NCBI GenBank assembly: GCA_947500415.1 | Contig: CANMRT010000001.1 | Span: forward strand, 1,018,982 to 1,082,981 | Reading direction: 5' to 3' | DNA: 64,000 nt | Origin: an uncultured Roseicyclus sp. | GTDB lineage: Bacteria > Pseudomonadota > Alphaproteobacteria > Rhodobacterales > Rhodobacteraceae | Part shown: one piece after another, positions 52,915 through 63,471 of the stretch | Numbering within the stretch: the stretch's first letter is position 1 | How the letters are laid out: every line of letters begins with the position of its first letter | Position numbers and translations under genes: made by a program | Notes under the pieces: model-generated | What the model saw: only the letters and a program-made list of their open reading frames with translations | Databases searched by the model: none | What the model was told of the DNA's origin: nothing

Positions 52915-54369
52915 ATGTCTGATTTTGACTACGATCTGTTTGTAATCGGTGGTGGCTCTGGCGGCGTACGCGCGGCGCGGGTTGCGGCGGCCACGGGCGC
53001 GAAAGTGGCTTTGGCCGAAGACAACCGCATGGGCGGGACCTGCGTGATCCGGGGCTGTGTTCCAAAGAAGCTGATGGTTTTCGCATCGAGCTACCGCGAA
53101 GGATTTTCTGAGGCGCGGGCCTACGGCTGGGATGTGCAGGACGGCGATTTTCAGTGGCCAGTATTCCGCGACCATCTGAACAATGAGTTGGACCGTCTGG
53201 AAGGTGTTTACCGTAAGTTGCTGGATGGATCGGGCGTGGAGATCTTCGATGCGCGGGCCAAGCTGGCCGACGCGCATACGGTTGAAGTTGGTGGCGCGCG
53301 CAAAACGGCAAAGCATATCCTTGTGGCCACTGGCGGGCATCCGGTGCGGCCTGACATGGCGAATGCGCACCTGGGCATCGTGTCGGACGATATCTTCAAT
53401 CTCGACGCCCTGCCGAAGCGGTTGCTGATCGTTGGCGGCGGATACATCGCCTGTGAATTCGCCTGCATCATGGCGGGTCTTGGCGTGGAGGTGACGCAAT
53501 TCTATCGCGGCGCGCAGATCCTGCGTGGCTTCGATGATGAGGCGCGCGGCTTGATTGCCGAGATGATGCGGGAGCAGGGGATAAACCTGCACCTGGGCAC
53601 CAATATTGTTGAGATGATTTCAGCCGATGCCCGTGACCCTGAGACGGCCACGCCAACGGCCAGCGATGCGGCCATGGGCGCATCGGCCAAAGCTTCAGGT
53701 GATCTTATGCCAGAGGGTGTCGAAGGTGGGCCGATCTGGGTGAAATCCACCAATGGGCAGGAGGGGGTCTATGATCAGGTCCTTTTCGCCACGGGCCGCA
53801 GCCCGAACACAAACGACATGGGGCTGGCTGAGATTGGCGTTGAAGTGGGGCGGCGTGGCGAGATCGTCGTGGACGAATACAGTCAAACCGCCGTGCCTTC
53901 CGTCTATGCAATTGGCGATGTGACCAACCGCGTGAACCTGACGCCTGTGGCGATCCGCGAGGGCATGGCATTCGTGGAGACTGTCTTCAAAGGTAACCCG
54001 ACGCCGGTGGATCACGACCTGATCCCCTCGGCCGTGTTCACCACACCGGAATATGGAACCGTGGGTCTGACCGAGGAAGCCGCGCGAGAGCAGGAAGAGA
54101 TCGAGGTGTATTGCACGTCCTTCCGCCCAATGCAGACGGCTTTCGCGGGCAAACCGTGGCGTGTGTTGATGAAACTTGTTGTCTCCAAGGCCACGCAGAA
54201 GATTCTGGGCTGTCACATCGTGGCACCCGGCGCGGGTGAGATGATCCAGCTGGCCGGGATTGCGGTGAAAATGGGAGCAACGAAGGAAGATTTCGACCGA
54301 ACGGTTGCAGTCCACCCCACGATGTCGGAAGAGATCGTGACGATGAAAGAGCCGATGCGCACCGCCTGA
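52915..54369 (+). CDS. gor: Glutathione-disulfide reductase
   Basis: 484 residues. The FAD motif VIGGGSGGVRAARVAA, redox-active GGTCVIRGCVPKK (two Cys) and C-terminal catalytic His in HPTMSEE are intact. About residue 245-285 lies an insertion of roughly 40 residues (Ala/Glu-rich, DPETATPTASDAAMG) absent from E. coli Gor and usual in roseobacters, as far as I recall. It reduces GSSG with NADPH in the cytosol. Confidence 0.93.
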   Translation: MSDFDYDLFVIGGGSGGVRAARVAAATGAKVALAEDNRMGGTCVIRGCVPKKLMVFASSYREGFSEARAYGWDVQDGDFQWPVFRDHLNNELDRLEGVYRKLLDGSGVEIFDARAKLADAHTVEVGGARKTAKHILVATGGHPVRPDMANAHLGIVSDDIFNLDALPKRLLIVGGGYIACEFACIMAGLGVEVTQFYRGAQILRGFDDEARGLIAEMMREQGINLHLGTNIVEMISADARDPETATPTASDAAMGASAKASGDLMPEGVEGGPIWVKSTNGQEGVYDQVLFATGRSPNTNDMGLAEIGVEVGRRGEIVVDEYSQTAVPSVYAIGDVTNRVNLTPVAIREGMAFVETVFKGNPTPVDHDLIPSAVFTTPEYGTVGLTEEAAREQEEIEVYCTSFRPMQTAFAGKPWRVLMKLVVSKATQKILGCHIVAPGAGEMIQLAGIAVKMGATKEDFDRTVAVHPTMSEEIVTMKEPMRTA

Positions 54370-54472
54370 CACGCCGATTTCGCGGCGAAAACGCGCAGGC
54401 GCAGGTGCAAAGCGGAATTTCAGCCCCATATAGGGCATCAATAGATGACGCATCCAAGAGGTGAGACGACAG

Positions 54473-55648
54473 ATGGCGGGTAACAGTGGCGGACCCTGGG
54501 GCGGCGGTGGCAATGGCAGCCGTGGCAACCAAGGCAGCAACGGCAGCGGCAATGAACCTCGGCGTCCCGGTGGACCCGGACGCGAAGGCGGTGGCCAGAG
54601 CATTCCCGAAATCGACGATATCGTCCGCAAAGGGCAGGAACAACTGCGCGTCCTGATGGGCGGTCGCGGCGGTGGCACCGGCGGCAATGGTGGCGGCGGT
54701 GGCGAAAGCCCGATCAGCCCGCGTACGATGTGGATTGGCGGCGCGATTGGCGCAGTTGGCCTGTATCTCTTCGCCTCCTTCTACACGGTTCAGCCCGGTG
54801 AGCAGGGGGTAGAGCTGTTCCTTGGCTCCGAATACCGCATTACCGACGACGGCCCACACTTTGCCTGGTGGCCGGTTATCACCGCTGAGGTCATGGCGAC
54901 CGAACAGGAACGGACCGAAAGCATCGGCAACAACCGCTCTGGCGCCTCCGATCAAGGCCTGATGCTGACGACGGACGAGAACATTGTCGACATCGACTTT
55001 GACGTGGTCTGGAATATTTCCAACCCCGCCGACTTCATCTTCAACCTGCGCGATCCCGAAGCCACGATCCGCGCAGTGTCGGAATCGGCCATGCGTGAGA
55101 TCATCGCGGCCTCCGAGCTTGCGCCGATCCTCAACCGTGATCGTCAGCTGATTGGTGAACAGGCTGAGGTTCTTATCCAGACGACGCTGGACAGCTACGA
55201 GGCCGGTATCAACATCCTGCGTGTGAACCTCGACCGGGCTGACCCGCCCGCCGAAGTGATCGACGCCTTCCGTGACGTTCAGGCGGCTGAGCAGGAACGG
55301 GACCGCCTGGAGCGCACTGCAGACGCCTATTCGAACCGGGTGACGGCAGGGGCGCGTGGTGAAGCCGCGCAGATCCTGGAACAAGCTGAAGGCTATCGCG
55401 CCCGCGTGGTGAACGAAGCGCTTGGTGAAGCCAGCCGCTTCCTTGCCGTTCTGGCAGAGTACGAAGTGGCCCCTGAGGTTACGCGTCGTCGCCTCTACCT
55501 TGAAACGCTTGAGCGTGTGTTGGGCGAGACCGACCTCGTCATCATCGACAGCGATACTGGGGGCGGGCAGGGCGTTGTGCCCTATCTGCCGCTGAACGAA
55601 CTGCGTCGACCCTCCGGCGATGCAACCACCACGGGGAGCTCGAACTAA
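54473..55648 (+). CDS. hflK: FtsH modulator HflK
   Basis: 391 residues from ATG 54473 with AAGAGGTGAG upstream. A Gly/Asn-rich, Arg-containing N-terminus (NSGGPWGGGGNGSRGNQG) precedes one membrane helix (about 90-110) and an SPFH/band-7 domain with the coiled helices EQERDRLERTADAYSNRVTAGARGEAAQIL. HflK and HflC form a large periplasm-facing cage around FtsH. hflC starts one base after its stop. Confidence 0.95.
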   Translation: MAGNSGGPWGGGGNGSRGNQGSNGSGNEPRRPGGPGREGGGQSIPEIDDIVRKGQEQLRVLMGGRGGGTGGNGGGGGESPISPRTMWIGGAIGAVGLYLFASFYTVQPGEQGVELFLGSEYRITDDGPHFAWWPVITAEVMATEQERTESIGNNRSGASDQGLMLTTDENIVDIDFDVVWNISNPADFIFNLRDPEATIRAVSESAMREIIAASELAPILNRDRQLIGEQAEVLIQTTLDSYEAGINILRVNLDRADPPAEVIDAFRDVQAAEQERDRLERTADAYSNRVTAGARGEAAQILEQAEGYRARVVNEALGEASRFLAVLAEYEVAPEVTRRRLYLETLERVLGETDLVIIDSDTGGGQGVVPYLPLNELRRPSGDATTTGSSN

Positions 55649-55649
55649 G

Positions 55650-56549
55650 ATGTCGCGTATTGCTTATTTGATCCCCGTTGCCGTACTGGCGATCGTCCTG
55701 ATCTCGTCTTCGATCTTCGTGGTCGACGAACGCCAACGCGCGCTTGTGCTGCAGTTTGGTCAGATCCGTCAGGTCATCAACGAGCCAGGCCTGAACTTCA
55801 AAATCCCGTTCATCCAGAACGTGCAGTTCTATGAAGACCGTATCCTCGCGCTCGACACCGACCCGACCGAAGTGACGCCTTCGGACGACCGTCGCCTCGT
55901 GGTCAGCGCCTTTGCGCGCTACCGCATCGTGGACGTGGAGCGTTTTGTTGAGGCTGTTCCCGGCGGCATCCGTCAGGTCGAAGACCTGCTGGAAGGCATC
56001 CTGAACGACCGTATCCGTGCCGTGTTGGGTGCCGACGGTGTGACCTCGAACACTATCCTGTCGGAAGAACGCGCCTCGCTCATGCAGCAGATCACGGTTC
56101 AGGCGCGCGCACGCTCAAACTCGTTGGGTGTGACCGTGCTGGATGTGCGTTTGCAGCAGACGAACCTGCCGGCGCAAAACCTTGATGCCACCTTTGCCCG
56201 GATGCGGGCGGAACGTGAACGCGAAGCGGCGGACGAGATCGCTCGCGGTGAAGAGGCCGCGCAGCGGATCCGGGCGCAAGCAGACCGTACAGTGGTTGAG
56301 CTTGTATCGGAGGCCAACCGCGAGGCTGAGATCACCCGCGGTGAAGCAGACGCCGAACGCACACGTATCTTTGCGGAGGCCTTCGGGCAGGACGCGGAAT
56401 TCTACGATTTCACCCGCTCGCTGGCTGCCTATGAGACAGCGCTGCAGGAGAATTCCACCTTCGTCATCAGCCCGGACAGTGAGTTCTTCGAATACTTCGA
56501 TGGCTCGGCCCTGGGTGGCGGCAATTCGCTGTCTGTTCCGGCGGAGTAA
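55650..56549 (+). CDS. hflC: FtsH modulator HflC
   Basis: 299 residues from ATG 55650. One N-terminal membrane helix (MSRIAYLIPVAVLAIVLISS), an SPFH domain (RALVLQFGQIRQV), and a long Arg/Glu/Ala-rich helix (RAEREREAADEIARGEEAAQ), ending in a Ser/Gly tail. Partner of HflK in the FtsH-regulating complex. DUF2065 follows 8 bp later. Confidence 0.95.
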   Translation: MSRIAYLIPVAVLAIVLISSSIFVVDERQRALVLQFGQIRQVINEPGLNFKIPFIQNVQFYEDRILALDTDPTEVTPSDDRRLVVSAFARYRIVDVERFVEAVPGGIRQVEDLLEGILNDRIRAVLGADGVTSNTILSEERASLMQQITVQARARSNSLGVTVLDVRLQQTNLPAQNLDATFARMRAEREREAADEIARGEEAAQRIRAQADRTVVELVSEANREAEITRGEADAERTRIFAEAFGQDAEFYDFTRSLAAYETALQENSTFVISPDSEFFEYFDGSALGGGNSLSVPAE

Positions 56550-56557
56550 AGCGGCCC

Positions 56558-56752
56558 ATGTGGCTGGCGATATTGATGGGCCTTGGCATGGTCCTTGTGA
56601 TCGAGGGGCTGGTGTTCGCACTGGCCCCTTCACGTTTGGAAGATCTTTTGAAGGCATTGACGGCGATCCCGCCCGAGACGCGGCGGATGATCGGTTTTGG
56701 CGCTGTTGTGATTGGGGCGGTTCTGACTTCCTGGGCCGTCAGCCTGCTGTAG
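56558..56752 (+). CDS. DUF2065 small membrane protein
   Basis: 64 residues with two membrane helices (MWLAILMGLGMVLVIEGLVF and MIGFGAVVIGAVLTSWAVSLL). The family (YjeT in E. coli) sits next to hflK-hflC in many proteobacteria, exactly as here, so a role with the HflKC/FtsH complex is likely though unproven. Confidence 0.9.
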   Translation: MWLAILMGLGMVLVIEGLVFALAPSRLEDLLKALTAIPPETRRMIGFGAVVIGAVLTSWAVSLL

Positions 56753-56977
56753 GGCACAGGCAGATGGGATTTTCACCGCCAACTTACCCGATTTGCATTT
56801 GGTTTGCGGCGTCAGCCGTGCCACTTTGACGGTAACGGGCGGCCAATTCTCACGCCCATGTGACAGATCGGGCGCAATGGGTCGGGTTTCCCGAACTTGA
56901 TAATCGCAAAAATCGCCCAAATATCTTTGCAAGGACAGTTTCGCCTGTCCGACGGCATTTCAGGAGGCTTAGCAGTC

Positions 56978-58516
56978 GTGACGATCCACTCAAGACCCCC
57001 CCAATCCCAGTATGACAGACCTCGGGCCCGCGTGGCCGTGCGCACTGAGACTCGCACCTTCGATGCGCGCCTCGCCATCGGCGCGCTGCTTGCCGCGTTG
57101 ACAGCACTGGCACTGGCGTTTTCAACGATGCCCGCCCGCGCACAGACCAATGGGCTTCCAGATTTCGCCGACCTTGTGGATCAGGTGGGCGACGCTGTCG
57201 TCAACATCACCACATCTTCGGTTGTTGCGGGGCGGGCCGGTGGCCCACAGCCGCAGGTGCCTGACGGCTCGCCTTTGGAGGATTTCTTCAACGACTTCCT
57301 CGACCAAGACGGCCCCGAAGGCGCGCCGCGTCGCAGCCAGGCGCTTGGTTCTGGCTTCGTGATTTCAGAAGACGGCTATCTGGTGACGAACAACCACGTC
57401 ATCGAAGGCGCGGATGAGATCATGATCGAGTTCCGTAATGGCACCGAGTTGGTGGCCGAATTGATCGGAACCGACCCCACCACTGACATCGCGCTTCTGA
57501 AGGTCGAAAGCGATGAGCCGCTGCCTTACGTTAGTTTCGGCGTCTCCGCCGACCACCGCGTTGGCGAGTGGGTCATGGTGATGGGCAACCCGCTGGGGCA
57601 GGGTTTTTCTGTCTCCGTCGGCGTGATCTCGGCCTTTGGTCGCTCGCTTCAGGGCAGCTATGACGACTTCATCCAGACTGATGCTGCGATCAACCAGGGC
57701 AATTCCGGTGGGCCTCTCTTTAACCTTGAGGGCGAAGTGATTGGTGTGAACACCGCGATCCTCTCGCCTACGGGTGGCTCCATCGGGATCGGTTTTGCGA
57801 TGTCCTCGGATGTCGTCACAAACGTCGTGGCGCAGCTGCGTGAGTTCGGCGAAACCCGCCGCGGCTGGCTGGGTGTTCGTATCCAGGATGTCGACACGTC
57901 CATGGCCGAAGCCATGGGTCTGGAAGAGGCGCGCGGCGCGATGGTGACCGATGTGCCGACCGGCCCCGCTTTGGATGGCGGCGTTGAAGTTGGCGATGTG
58001 ATCTTGTCCTTTGACGGCCGCGACATCTCGGACACGCGCGAATTGGTGCGGATCGTGGGCGAGTCGAACGTCGGCGAAACAGTCCGTGTCGTGGTCTTCC
58101 GCGATGGCGCTACTGAGACGCTGCGCGTGACGCTTGGTCGCCGTGAGACAGCGGAAGGTGCCGGAAACACCGCCCCGAACGAGAACGAGCCTGCCCCTGA
58201 GGTTGCGCCGGCGAGCGAGATCCTTGGTATGACCTTGGCCCCGCTTACGGATGAGATGCGTCAGGAATTGAACGCGCAAAGTGTGACAGGCGGCCTGGCC
58301 ATCGTGCAGCTTGATCCGGCCTCAGATGCAGCAGAGATGGGCTTGCAAGTGGGTGACATCATCACCGAGGTCACGCAGCAGCCGGTCGTGACGGTCGCGG
58401 ATTTCCAGACGCTCCTGCAATCGGCGGAAGAGGCTGGTCAGCAGTCGATCCTTCTTCTGATCCGGCGTGACGGTAACCCGCGCTTCATGGCGCTTTCGAT
58501 CAAAGAAGACGAATGA
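56978..58516 (+). CDS. degP: DegP/DegQ-like periplasmic serine protease
   Basis: 512 residues from GTG 56978 with AGGAGG ten bases upstream. A signal sequence ends near MPARAQ. The chymotrypsin-like domain has His140 (TNNHVIEG), Asp170 (TTDIALLK) and Ser243 (QGNSGGPL); two PDZ domains follow (GWLGVRIQDVD... and ILGMTLAPLTDEMR...). It is a Do-type quality-control protease/chaperone. The hflKC-DUF2065 genes 225 bp upstream form a shared envelope-proteostasis cluster. A terminator follows. Confidence 0.94.
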   Translation: MTIHSRPPQSQYDRPRARVAVRTETRTFDARLAIGALLAALTALALAFSTMPARAQTNGLPDFADLVDQVGDAVVNITTSSVVAGRAGGPQPQVPDGSPLEDFFNDFLDQDGPEGAPRRSQALGSGFVISEDGYLVTNNHVIEGADEIMIEFRNGTELVAELIGTDPTTDIALLKVESDEPLPYVSFGVSADHRVGEWVMVMGNPLGQGFSVSVGVISAFGRSLQGSYDDFIQTDAAINQGNSGGPLFNLEGEVIGVNTAILSPTGGSIGIGFAMSSDVVTNVVAQLREFGETRRGWLGVRIQDVDTSMAEAMGLEEARGAMVTDVPTGPALDGGVEVGDVILSFDGRDISDTRELVRIVGESNVGETVRVVVFRDGATETLRVTLGRRETAEGAGNTAPNENEPAPEVAPASEILGMTLAPLTDEMRQELNAQSVTGGLAIVQLDPASDAAEMGLQVGDIITEVTQQPVVTVADFQTLLQSAEEAGQQSILLLIRRDGNPRFMALSIKEDE

Positions 58517-58543
58517 TCTGATTGGATCGCTATTGAGTTTGAG

Positions 58544-58575
58544 AAGCCCCCGGCGTTCGTGCGTCGGGGGCTTTT
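58544..58575. terminator. Terminator between degP and the PG-binding lipoprotein gene
   Basis: AAGCCCCCG...CGGGGGCTTTTT, a 9-bp stem with a T-run on the plus strand for degP. The convergent minus-strand gene ends 14 bp away and can use the A-rich side. Confidence 0.8.
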
Positions 58576-58588
58576 TCTATGTAACTGC

Positions 58589-59167
58589 TCAGCCCGCGTC
58601 GCCACCAGCCGCCAGTTCCGGGTCCCAGACAGACAGACCGAGCTGTCGCGCCGCCGCAAGGCTCAGCACGCCGCTATCGAGGCCCTGGGGTTCCTGATAG
58701 GCACGCACGCCGCGCACAGTGGCACGGTCCAGTACACCTGTGATCGGCCCGCTGTAATGGCCGCGCGCAGCCAGCGCGCGCTGTAGCGTGGCGATGTAGT
58801 CAGGATCGGCGGCCTGCATGGCGCATGGCGTCTCAAACCACGTTTCCGTCCGGTCTTCGACAATCCGCTGCTCTGTTGCTGTCACAAAGACGGCGGGGCG
58901 GCGGACGTTGCCGTTGCGGTCGAGTTGTTCGGGTTCGACGAGGATCTGCTCGGTTACGGTTTCGATCACGGCCGGATCGATCTCGCGCCCATAGCAGCTT
59001 TGCGGATCGGCATTCGGCGGCCCGATCCCGCGCGTGACCTGCACGCCTGCCGCCCCGGAATGGGTCGTGGGTTCGATCACCGACGTAAAGCCGGTCGTGT
59101 CATCGGGCGCACTCACCTGACACGCCGAGAGGCCGCCAATGGCGGCCAGAAGAAGTATGTTTCGCAT
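58589..59167 (-). CDS. Peptidoglycan-binding lipoprotein
   Basis: 192 residues with a lipobox (GGLSAC, Cys16) giving a likely outer-membrane lipoprotein. A central region of unknown fold precedes a PG_binding_1-like domain near the C-terminus (YIATLQRALAARGHYSGPITGVLDRATVRGVRAYQ). Such domains hold envelope proteins to peptidoglycan. No catalytic domain is visible. Confidence 0.85.
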   Translation of the reverse strand: MRNILLLAAIGGLSACQVSAPDDTTGFTSVIEPTTHSGAAGVQVTRGIGPPNADPQSCYGREIDPAVIETVTEQILVEPEQLDRNGNVRRPAVFVTATEQRIVEDRTETWFETPCAMQAADPDYIATLQRALAARGHYSGPITGVLDRATVRGVRAYQEPQGLDSGVLSLAAARQLGLSVWDPELAAGGDAG

Positions 59168-59234
59168 GGGACTGCTCGGTCCTGCCTTTTGCTATTCTGA
59201 ACAGTTTAGCGCATTTATGGCGATCTGGAAAGGA

Positions 59235-59618
59235 TCACGGCTGATCGCCCGCCTTCGCGCCTTGATGCAGGGACACCAACTCATCCAGCATGGGGGAGAT
59301 ATCTTCCACATGTTCCGCAATCAGATGGGTCACCCCGGATTCGCGTTGGATCCGGCCCGTGATCTGCAACAGCCGCCCCGCAATCACCGCGCGGCGGTAC
59401 TTTAGATACAGCTTCTGCCAGACGATCACGTTGCAGACGCCGAATTCATCTTCAAGCGTGATGAAGATCACCCCTTTGGCCGTGCCCGGCCTTTGCCGGA
59501 CCAGCACCAATCCCGCCACGCAGATCCGCGCATTCTCCGGCGGCAGGTGCAGTAGATGGTGGGGCAGGCAATCGGGGGGCCTTGGCCATTCAGGCGCGTG
59601 TGCGTTGGGTTCAACCAT
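59235..59618 (-). CDS. Small OB-fold protein matching the DnaE2 C-terminus
   Basis: 127 residues from ATG 59618; an ATG at 59645 is also in frame but lies inside the LexA box. [40 protein letters not shown] and the rest of the protein closely resemble the OB (nucleic-acid-binding) domain near the C-terminus of error-prone polymerase DnaE2, ending [14 protein letters not shown]. The polymerase domains are absent. It is either a remnant of an imuA-imuB-dnaE2 cassette or a stand-alone SOS-controlled DNA-binding protein. The LexA-type box starts 5 bp upstream. Confidence 0.6.
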   Translation of the reverse strand: MVEPNAHAPEWPRPPDCLPHHLLHLPPENARICVAGLVLVRQRPGTAKGVIFITLEDEFGVCNVIVWQKLYLKYRRAVIAGRLLQITGRIQRESGVTHLIAEHVEDISPMLDELVSLHQGAKAGDQP

Positions 59619-59622
59619 GATA

Positions 59623-59637
59623 GAACAAAAATAGAAC
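59623..59637. promoter_or_regulatory. LexA (SOS) box GAAC-N7-GAAC
   Basis: GAACAAAAATAGAAC matches the alphaproteobacterial LexA consensus GTTC-N7-GTTC (reverse complement GAAC-N7-GAAC) exactly in spacing. It sits 4 bp before the start of the OB-fold gene. SOS control is inference from the consensus. Confidence 0.65.
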
Positions 59638-59649
59638 AAATGCATCTAA

Positions 59650-60056
<407 letters not shown>

Positions 60057-60057
<1 letters not shown>

Positions 60058-60896
60058 TGCGGTGGGGCGGTTCGCTGGGGTTTTCGTCCCTTCGATCGCT
60101 CCTCGGCTTTTCGCTGCTTACAGCGCAAACCCTCCTCGCAGCGTCGTCAGTCGCATCGGCCTGTCGGATTGCTCCGCATCTGACCACCGAAATGCCCGAG
60201 AGCCTTTCGGCCTCGTGGCCCGGAGAGGCGGGTGTGCGCGCTTGGTATGATATTCCGACCACGCGTTATGCTCACGGCGTTTTGGGGGACGGGATCGAAG
60301 GCACTCGGTTGCACCTCTACACCGAAGGCGCCTTGTCGTCCTGTGGCGATCAATCAGTCACCCTGCCTGAAGAGCTCGTGTTTGAGGATACCGCGCCGCG
60401 CCTGACTGATTTGGACGGCGACGGAGCACCCGAAATCATCGTCGTGCAAAGTCACCAGCGGCTCGGGGCGCAACTGGCGGTGTACCGGGCGGCGTCAGAT
60501 GGCATTGGCCTCGATCTTGTCACGGCAACGCCCTTCATCGGCCGTAGCAACCGTTGGCTTGCGCCCATTGGGGCTGCGGACTTCGATGGGGACGGGCACA
60601 TAGATATCGCCTACATTGATCGCCCGCATCTGGCGCGGACCCTCCGCGTTTGGCGGTTCGAGAATGACAGCCTGACCGAGATTGCCACTCTGGACGGCCT
60701 GACCAACCACCGCATCGGCGAGCCCTTCATCACGGGCGGCGTGCGCGACTGCGGGGAGGGGCCAGATATGGTGACGGCAAACCGTGAATGGTCGCAAGTC
60801 ATGGTGTCTCGTTTCGAACAGGGCCGCCTGACCGCCCGGGGTGTGGCCCCGTTCAGCGCACAGAATGTGACAGCCGCCCTGAACTGCGCGTTCTGA
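60057..60896 (+). CDS. Secreted FG-GAP/VCBS-repeat protein
   Basis: 279 residues with a long N-terminal signal region (cleavage after about residue 35, SVASAC). Calcium-binding FG-GAP motifs [13 protein letters not shown] and [14 protein letters not shown] show the beta-propeller type; two or more repeats remain. The function of such small proteins is unknown. Cys residues could form a disulfide. Start overlaps the ferredoxin stop, so they are co-transcribed although the roles look unrelated. Confidence 0.8.
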
Positions 60897-60975
60897 ACGG
60901 CCGGGTGGACTTGACTTCATCGCGCCCGGACGGTCTATCCGAGCCGACTGGTCAAGACCCATCCCGGAGAGCCCC

Positions 60976-62751
60976 ATGCACGCCTATCGCAGCCATTCCT
61001 GCGCCGCCCTGACCGCCGCCAATGTCGGCGAAACCGTTCGCCTTTCGGGCTGGGTGCACCGCCGGCGCGACCATGGGGGCGTGATCTTCATTGACCTGCG
61101 CGACCACTACGGGATCACGCAGGTGCTCTGTGACCCGGACAGCCCGGTCTTTTCCGAGGTGGAAAAACTGCGTTCCGAATATTGCATCCGTATCGACGGC
61201 ACGGTGAAGGCGCGCGACCCTGAGTTGGTGAATGCCAAGCTGCCGACCGGCGAGATCGAAGTTTTCATCCGCGACATGGAAGTGCTGGGTGGTGTGAACG
61301 GCGATCTGCCTTTGCAGGTGTTCGGCGATCAGGAATATCCCGAGGAAACGCGGCTTTCTTATCGATACCTCGACCTGCGGCGCGAAAAGATGCAGGCGAA
61401 TATGGCCCTGCGCTCGGACGTGGTGGCCTCGATCCGTAAGCGGATGTGGAACATCGAGTTCCGCGAATTCCAGACGCCGATCATCACGGCCTCTTCGCCC
61501 GAAGGCGCGCGTGACTTCCTGGTGCCGTCGCGCCTGCACCCCGGCAAGTTCTACGCGCTGCCGCAGGCTCCGCAGCAGTTCAAGCAGCTGTTGATGGTCT
61601 CGGGCTTCGACAAGTATTTCCAGATCGCGCCATGTTTCCGCGATGAAGACCCGCGCGCCGACCGCTCGCCGACAGACTTCTACCAACTCGACCTGGAGAT
61701 GTCGTTTGTGGAGCAGCAGGACGTTTTCGACACAATTGAACCCGTTCTGCGGGGCGTGTTCGAGGAGTTTGGTGAGGGTGCTTCCGTCGATCAGGAATGG
61801 CCGCAGATTTCCTATGCGGATGCAGCACTTTGGTATGGTACCGACAAGCCCGACATGCGCAATCCGATCAAGATGCAGGTGGTGAACGAGCACTTTGCTG
61901 GGTCCGGTTTTGCGATCTTTGCGAAGCTGTTGGAGCAAGAAGGAACGCAGGTGCGCGCTATCCCCGCGCCGTCCGGTGGGTCGCGGAAGTTCTGTGACCG
62001 GATGAACAAATTCGCGCAGGAACAGGGACTGCCCGGGATGGGCTATATTTTCTGGCGTGATCAAGGCGAGGGGATGGAAGCCGCAGGCCCGCTGGCCAAG
62101 AATATCGGGCCGGAGCGGACGGAGGCCATTCGCAAGCAGTTGGACCTTGGCGTGGGTGATGCGGCGTTTTTCCTCGCCGGTAAACCTGCGGAATTCGAAG
62201 GTGTCGCGGGCCGCGCACGTGTTGTGATCGGCGACGAGCTGGGGCTAACCGAGCAAAACCGCTTCGCCTTCGCCTGGATCGTCGATTTCCCGATGTATGA
62301 GGCCGATGACGAGGGCAAGATCGACTTCTCACACAACCCATTCTCGATGCCACAGGGCGGGCTAAAGGCGCTGGATGGTGATCCGCTTGGCGTTTTGGGC
62401 TATCAGTACGACCTTGCGTGCAACGGCTATGAGCTAGTGTCTGGCGCGATACGGAACCACAAGCCAGAGATCATGTTCAAGGCGTTTGAACTGGCCGGTT
62501 ATGGCGAAGACGAGGTGCGCAAGCGTTTCGGTGGGATGGTCAATGCTTTCCAATACGGCGCGCCGCCCCACGGTGGCTGTGCGGCCGGGATTGACCGGAT
62601 CGTGATGCTGCTGGCCGATACGGCCAATATCCGCGAAGTGATCCTGTTCCCGATGAACCAGCGGGCAGAAGACTTGATGATGGCTGCGCCGTCCGAGCCG
62701 ATGCCGGATCAGTTGATGGAACTGGGTCTGCGCGTTATTCCACAGGACTGA
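60976..62751 (+). CDS. aspS: Aspartyl-tRNA synthetase
   Basis: 591 residues, full bacterial length. N-terminal OB anticodon domain ([21 protein letters not shown]), class II motifs 2 ([17 protein letters not shown]) and 3 ([19 protein letters not shown]), and the GAD insertion (about 300-410). It attaches Asp to tRNA-Asp (possibly also tRNA-Asn; no GatCAB evidence here). A 79-bp gap with no riboswitch precedes it. Confidence 0.97.
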   Translation: MHAYRSHSCAALTAANVGETVRLSGWVHRRRDHGGVIFIDLRDHYGITQVLCDPDSPVFSEVEKLRSEYCIRIDGTVKARDPELVNAKLPTGEIEVFIRDMEVLGGVNGDLPLQVFGDQEYPEETRLSYRYLDLRREKMQANMALRSDVVASIRKRMWNIEFREFQTPIITASSPEGARDFLVPSRLHPGKFYALPQAPQQFKQLLMVSGFDKYFQIAPCFRDEDPRADRSPTDFYQLDLEMSFVEQQDVFDTIEPVLRGVFEEFGEGASVDQEWPQISYADAALWYGTDKPDMRNPIKMQVVNEHFAGSGFAIFAKLLEQEGTQVRAIPAPSGGSRKFCDRMNKFAQEQGLPGMGYIFWRDQGEGMEAAGPLAKNIGPERTEAIRKQLDLGVGDAAFFLAGKPAEFEGVAGRARVVIGDELGLTEQNRFAFAWIVDFPMYEADDEGKIDFSHNPFSMPQGGLKALDGDPLGVLGYQYDLACNGYELVSGAIRNHKPEIMFKAFELAGYGEDEVRKRFGGMVNAFQYGAPPHGGCAAGIDRIVMLLADTANIREVILFPMNQRAEDLMMAAPSEPMPDQLMELGLRVIPQD

Positions 62752-62763
62752 CTTTCGGGCGTT

Positions 62764-63471
62764 TCAGACGACCTCGGGCACGTTTTGAATGCGACCTGAG
62801 AGAAGCTCGCGCATCTTTGCGCGATCCGGTGCATGCATCGTGTCCTTCATCGCAAGGGCTTGTGCCTCCAATGCTGTGTCCTTGATGCTGCGGGCGACAC
62901 CAATCAGGAAGCGCTTCAGATAGCTGACAGGCGGCGTGTCGAGCGCCAACAGGTCCATGGCGTGGCTGAGATCTTCGCGCAGAGCCAGCGGGTCAGGATC
63001 GATCGAAAAGATGGAGGCCGCACGGGGGCCTTTGGGGTGCATCTCAGCCGGCAGATGGGCAAGGATGGTCGCCTGATAGGCGGCAATGCTTGCAACGGGT
63101 TTGGGCAAAAAGCCATCGGCGCCTGCTTCGATCACCTGCTGTTCCGCCGCCTCGCGTTCCGCGCCAGATGTGCCGATGATCGCTTGGACGCCGCTTCTGT
63201 TCGCCGCCATGGAGCGGATCAGGTCGAGGCCGGAGCCATCGGGTAATCCGAGGTCGACGATGGCGACGGTGGGCGAATAGACGTTGAGGTGGCGTTCAGC
63301 GGACGCCAGGCAATCGGCACGGCGCAGACGCGCCCCGGACCGCAGGCTCATAAGGCGGACGGCCTCAGACGCATATCGGCTGTCTTCAACGACCAGGATC
63401 GTCAGGCCAAGCAGTGGGCGTTCGGCAGTGGGTTGTGGCTTTAACTCAAATTCGGAATGCAGGTCGTCCAT
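62764..63471 (-). CDS. Response-regulator receiver protein without an output domain seen
   Basis: 235 residues from ATG 63471, or 240 from ATG 63486. A receiver domain has acidic pocket residues in LTILVVEDSRYASEA and phospho-acceptor Asp73 in VAIVDLGLPDGSGL, then Lys in FLPKPV. The C-terminal ~100 residues are helical without a recognised DNA-binding or enzymatic motif. No kinase is adjacent. It may relay phosphate or bind a partner. Confidence 0.85.
   Translation of the reverse strand: MDDLHSEFELKPQPTAERPLLGLTILVVEDSRYASEAVRLMSLRSGARLRRADCLASAERHLNVYSPTVAIVDLGLPDGSGLDLIRSMAANRSGVQAIIGTSGAEREAAEQQVIEAGADGFLPKPVASIAAYQATILAHLPAEMHPKGPRAASIFSIDPDPLALREDLSHAMDLLALDTPPVSYLKRFLIGVARSIKDTALEAQALAMKDTMHAPDRAKMRELLSGRIQNVPEVV

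Noticed and set aside
52657-53592. Minus-strand open frame through the rpiA-gor gap
   Set aside because: Mostly antisense to gor; no family similarity visible.
54038-55384. 448-codon minus-strand open frame
   Set aside because: Antisense to gor and hflK, His/Arg/Ala-rich as expected from a shadow frame.
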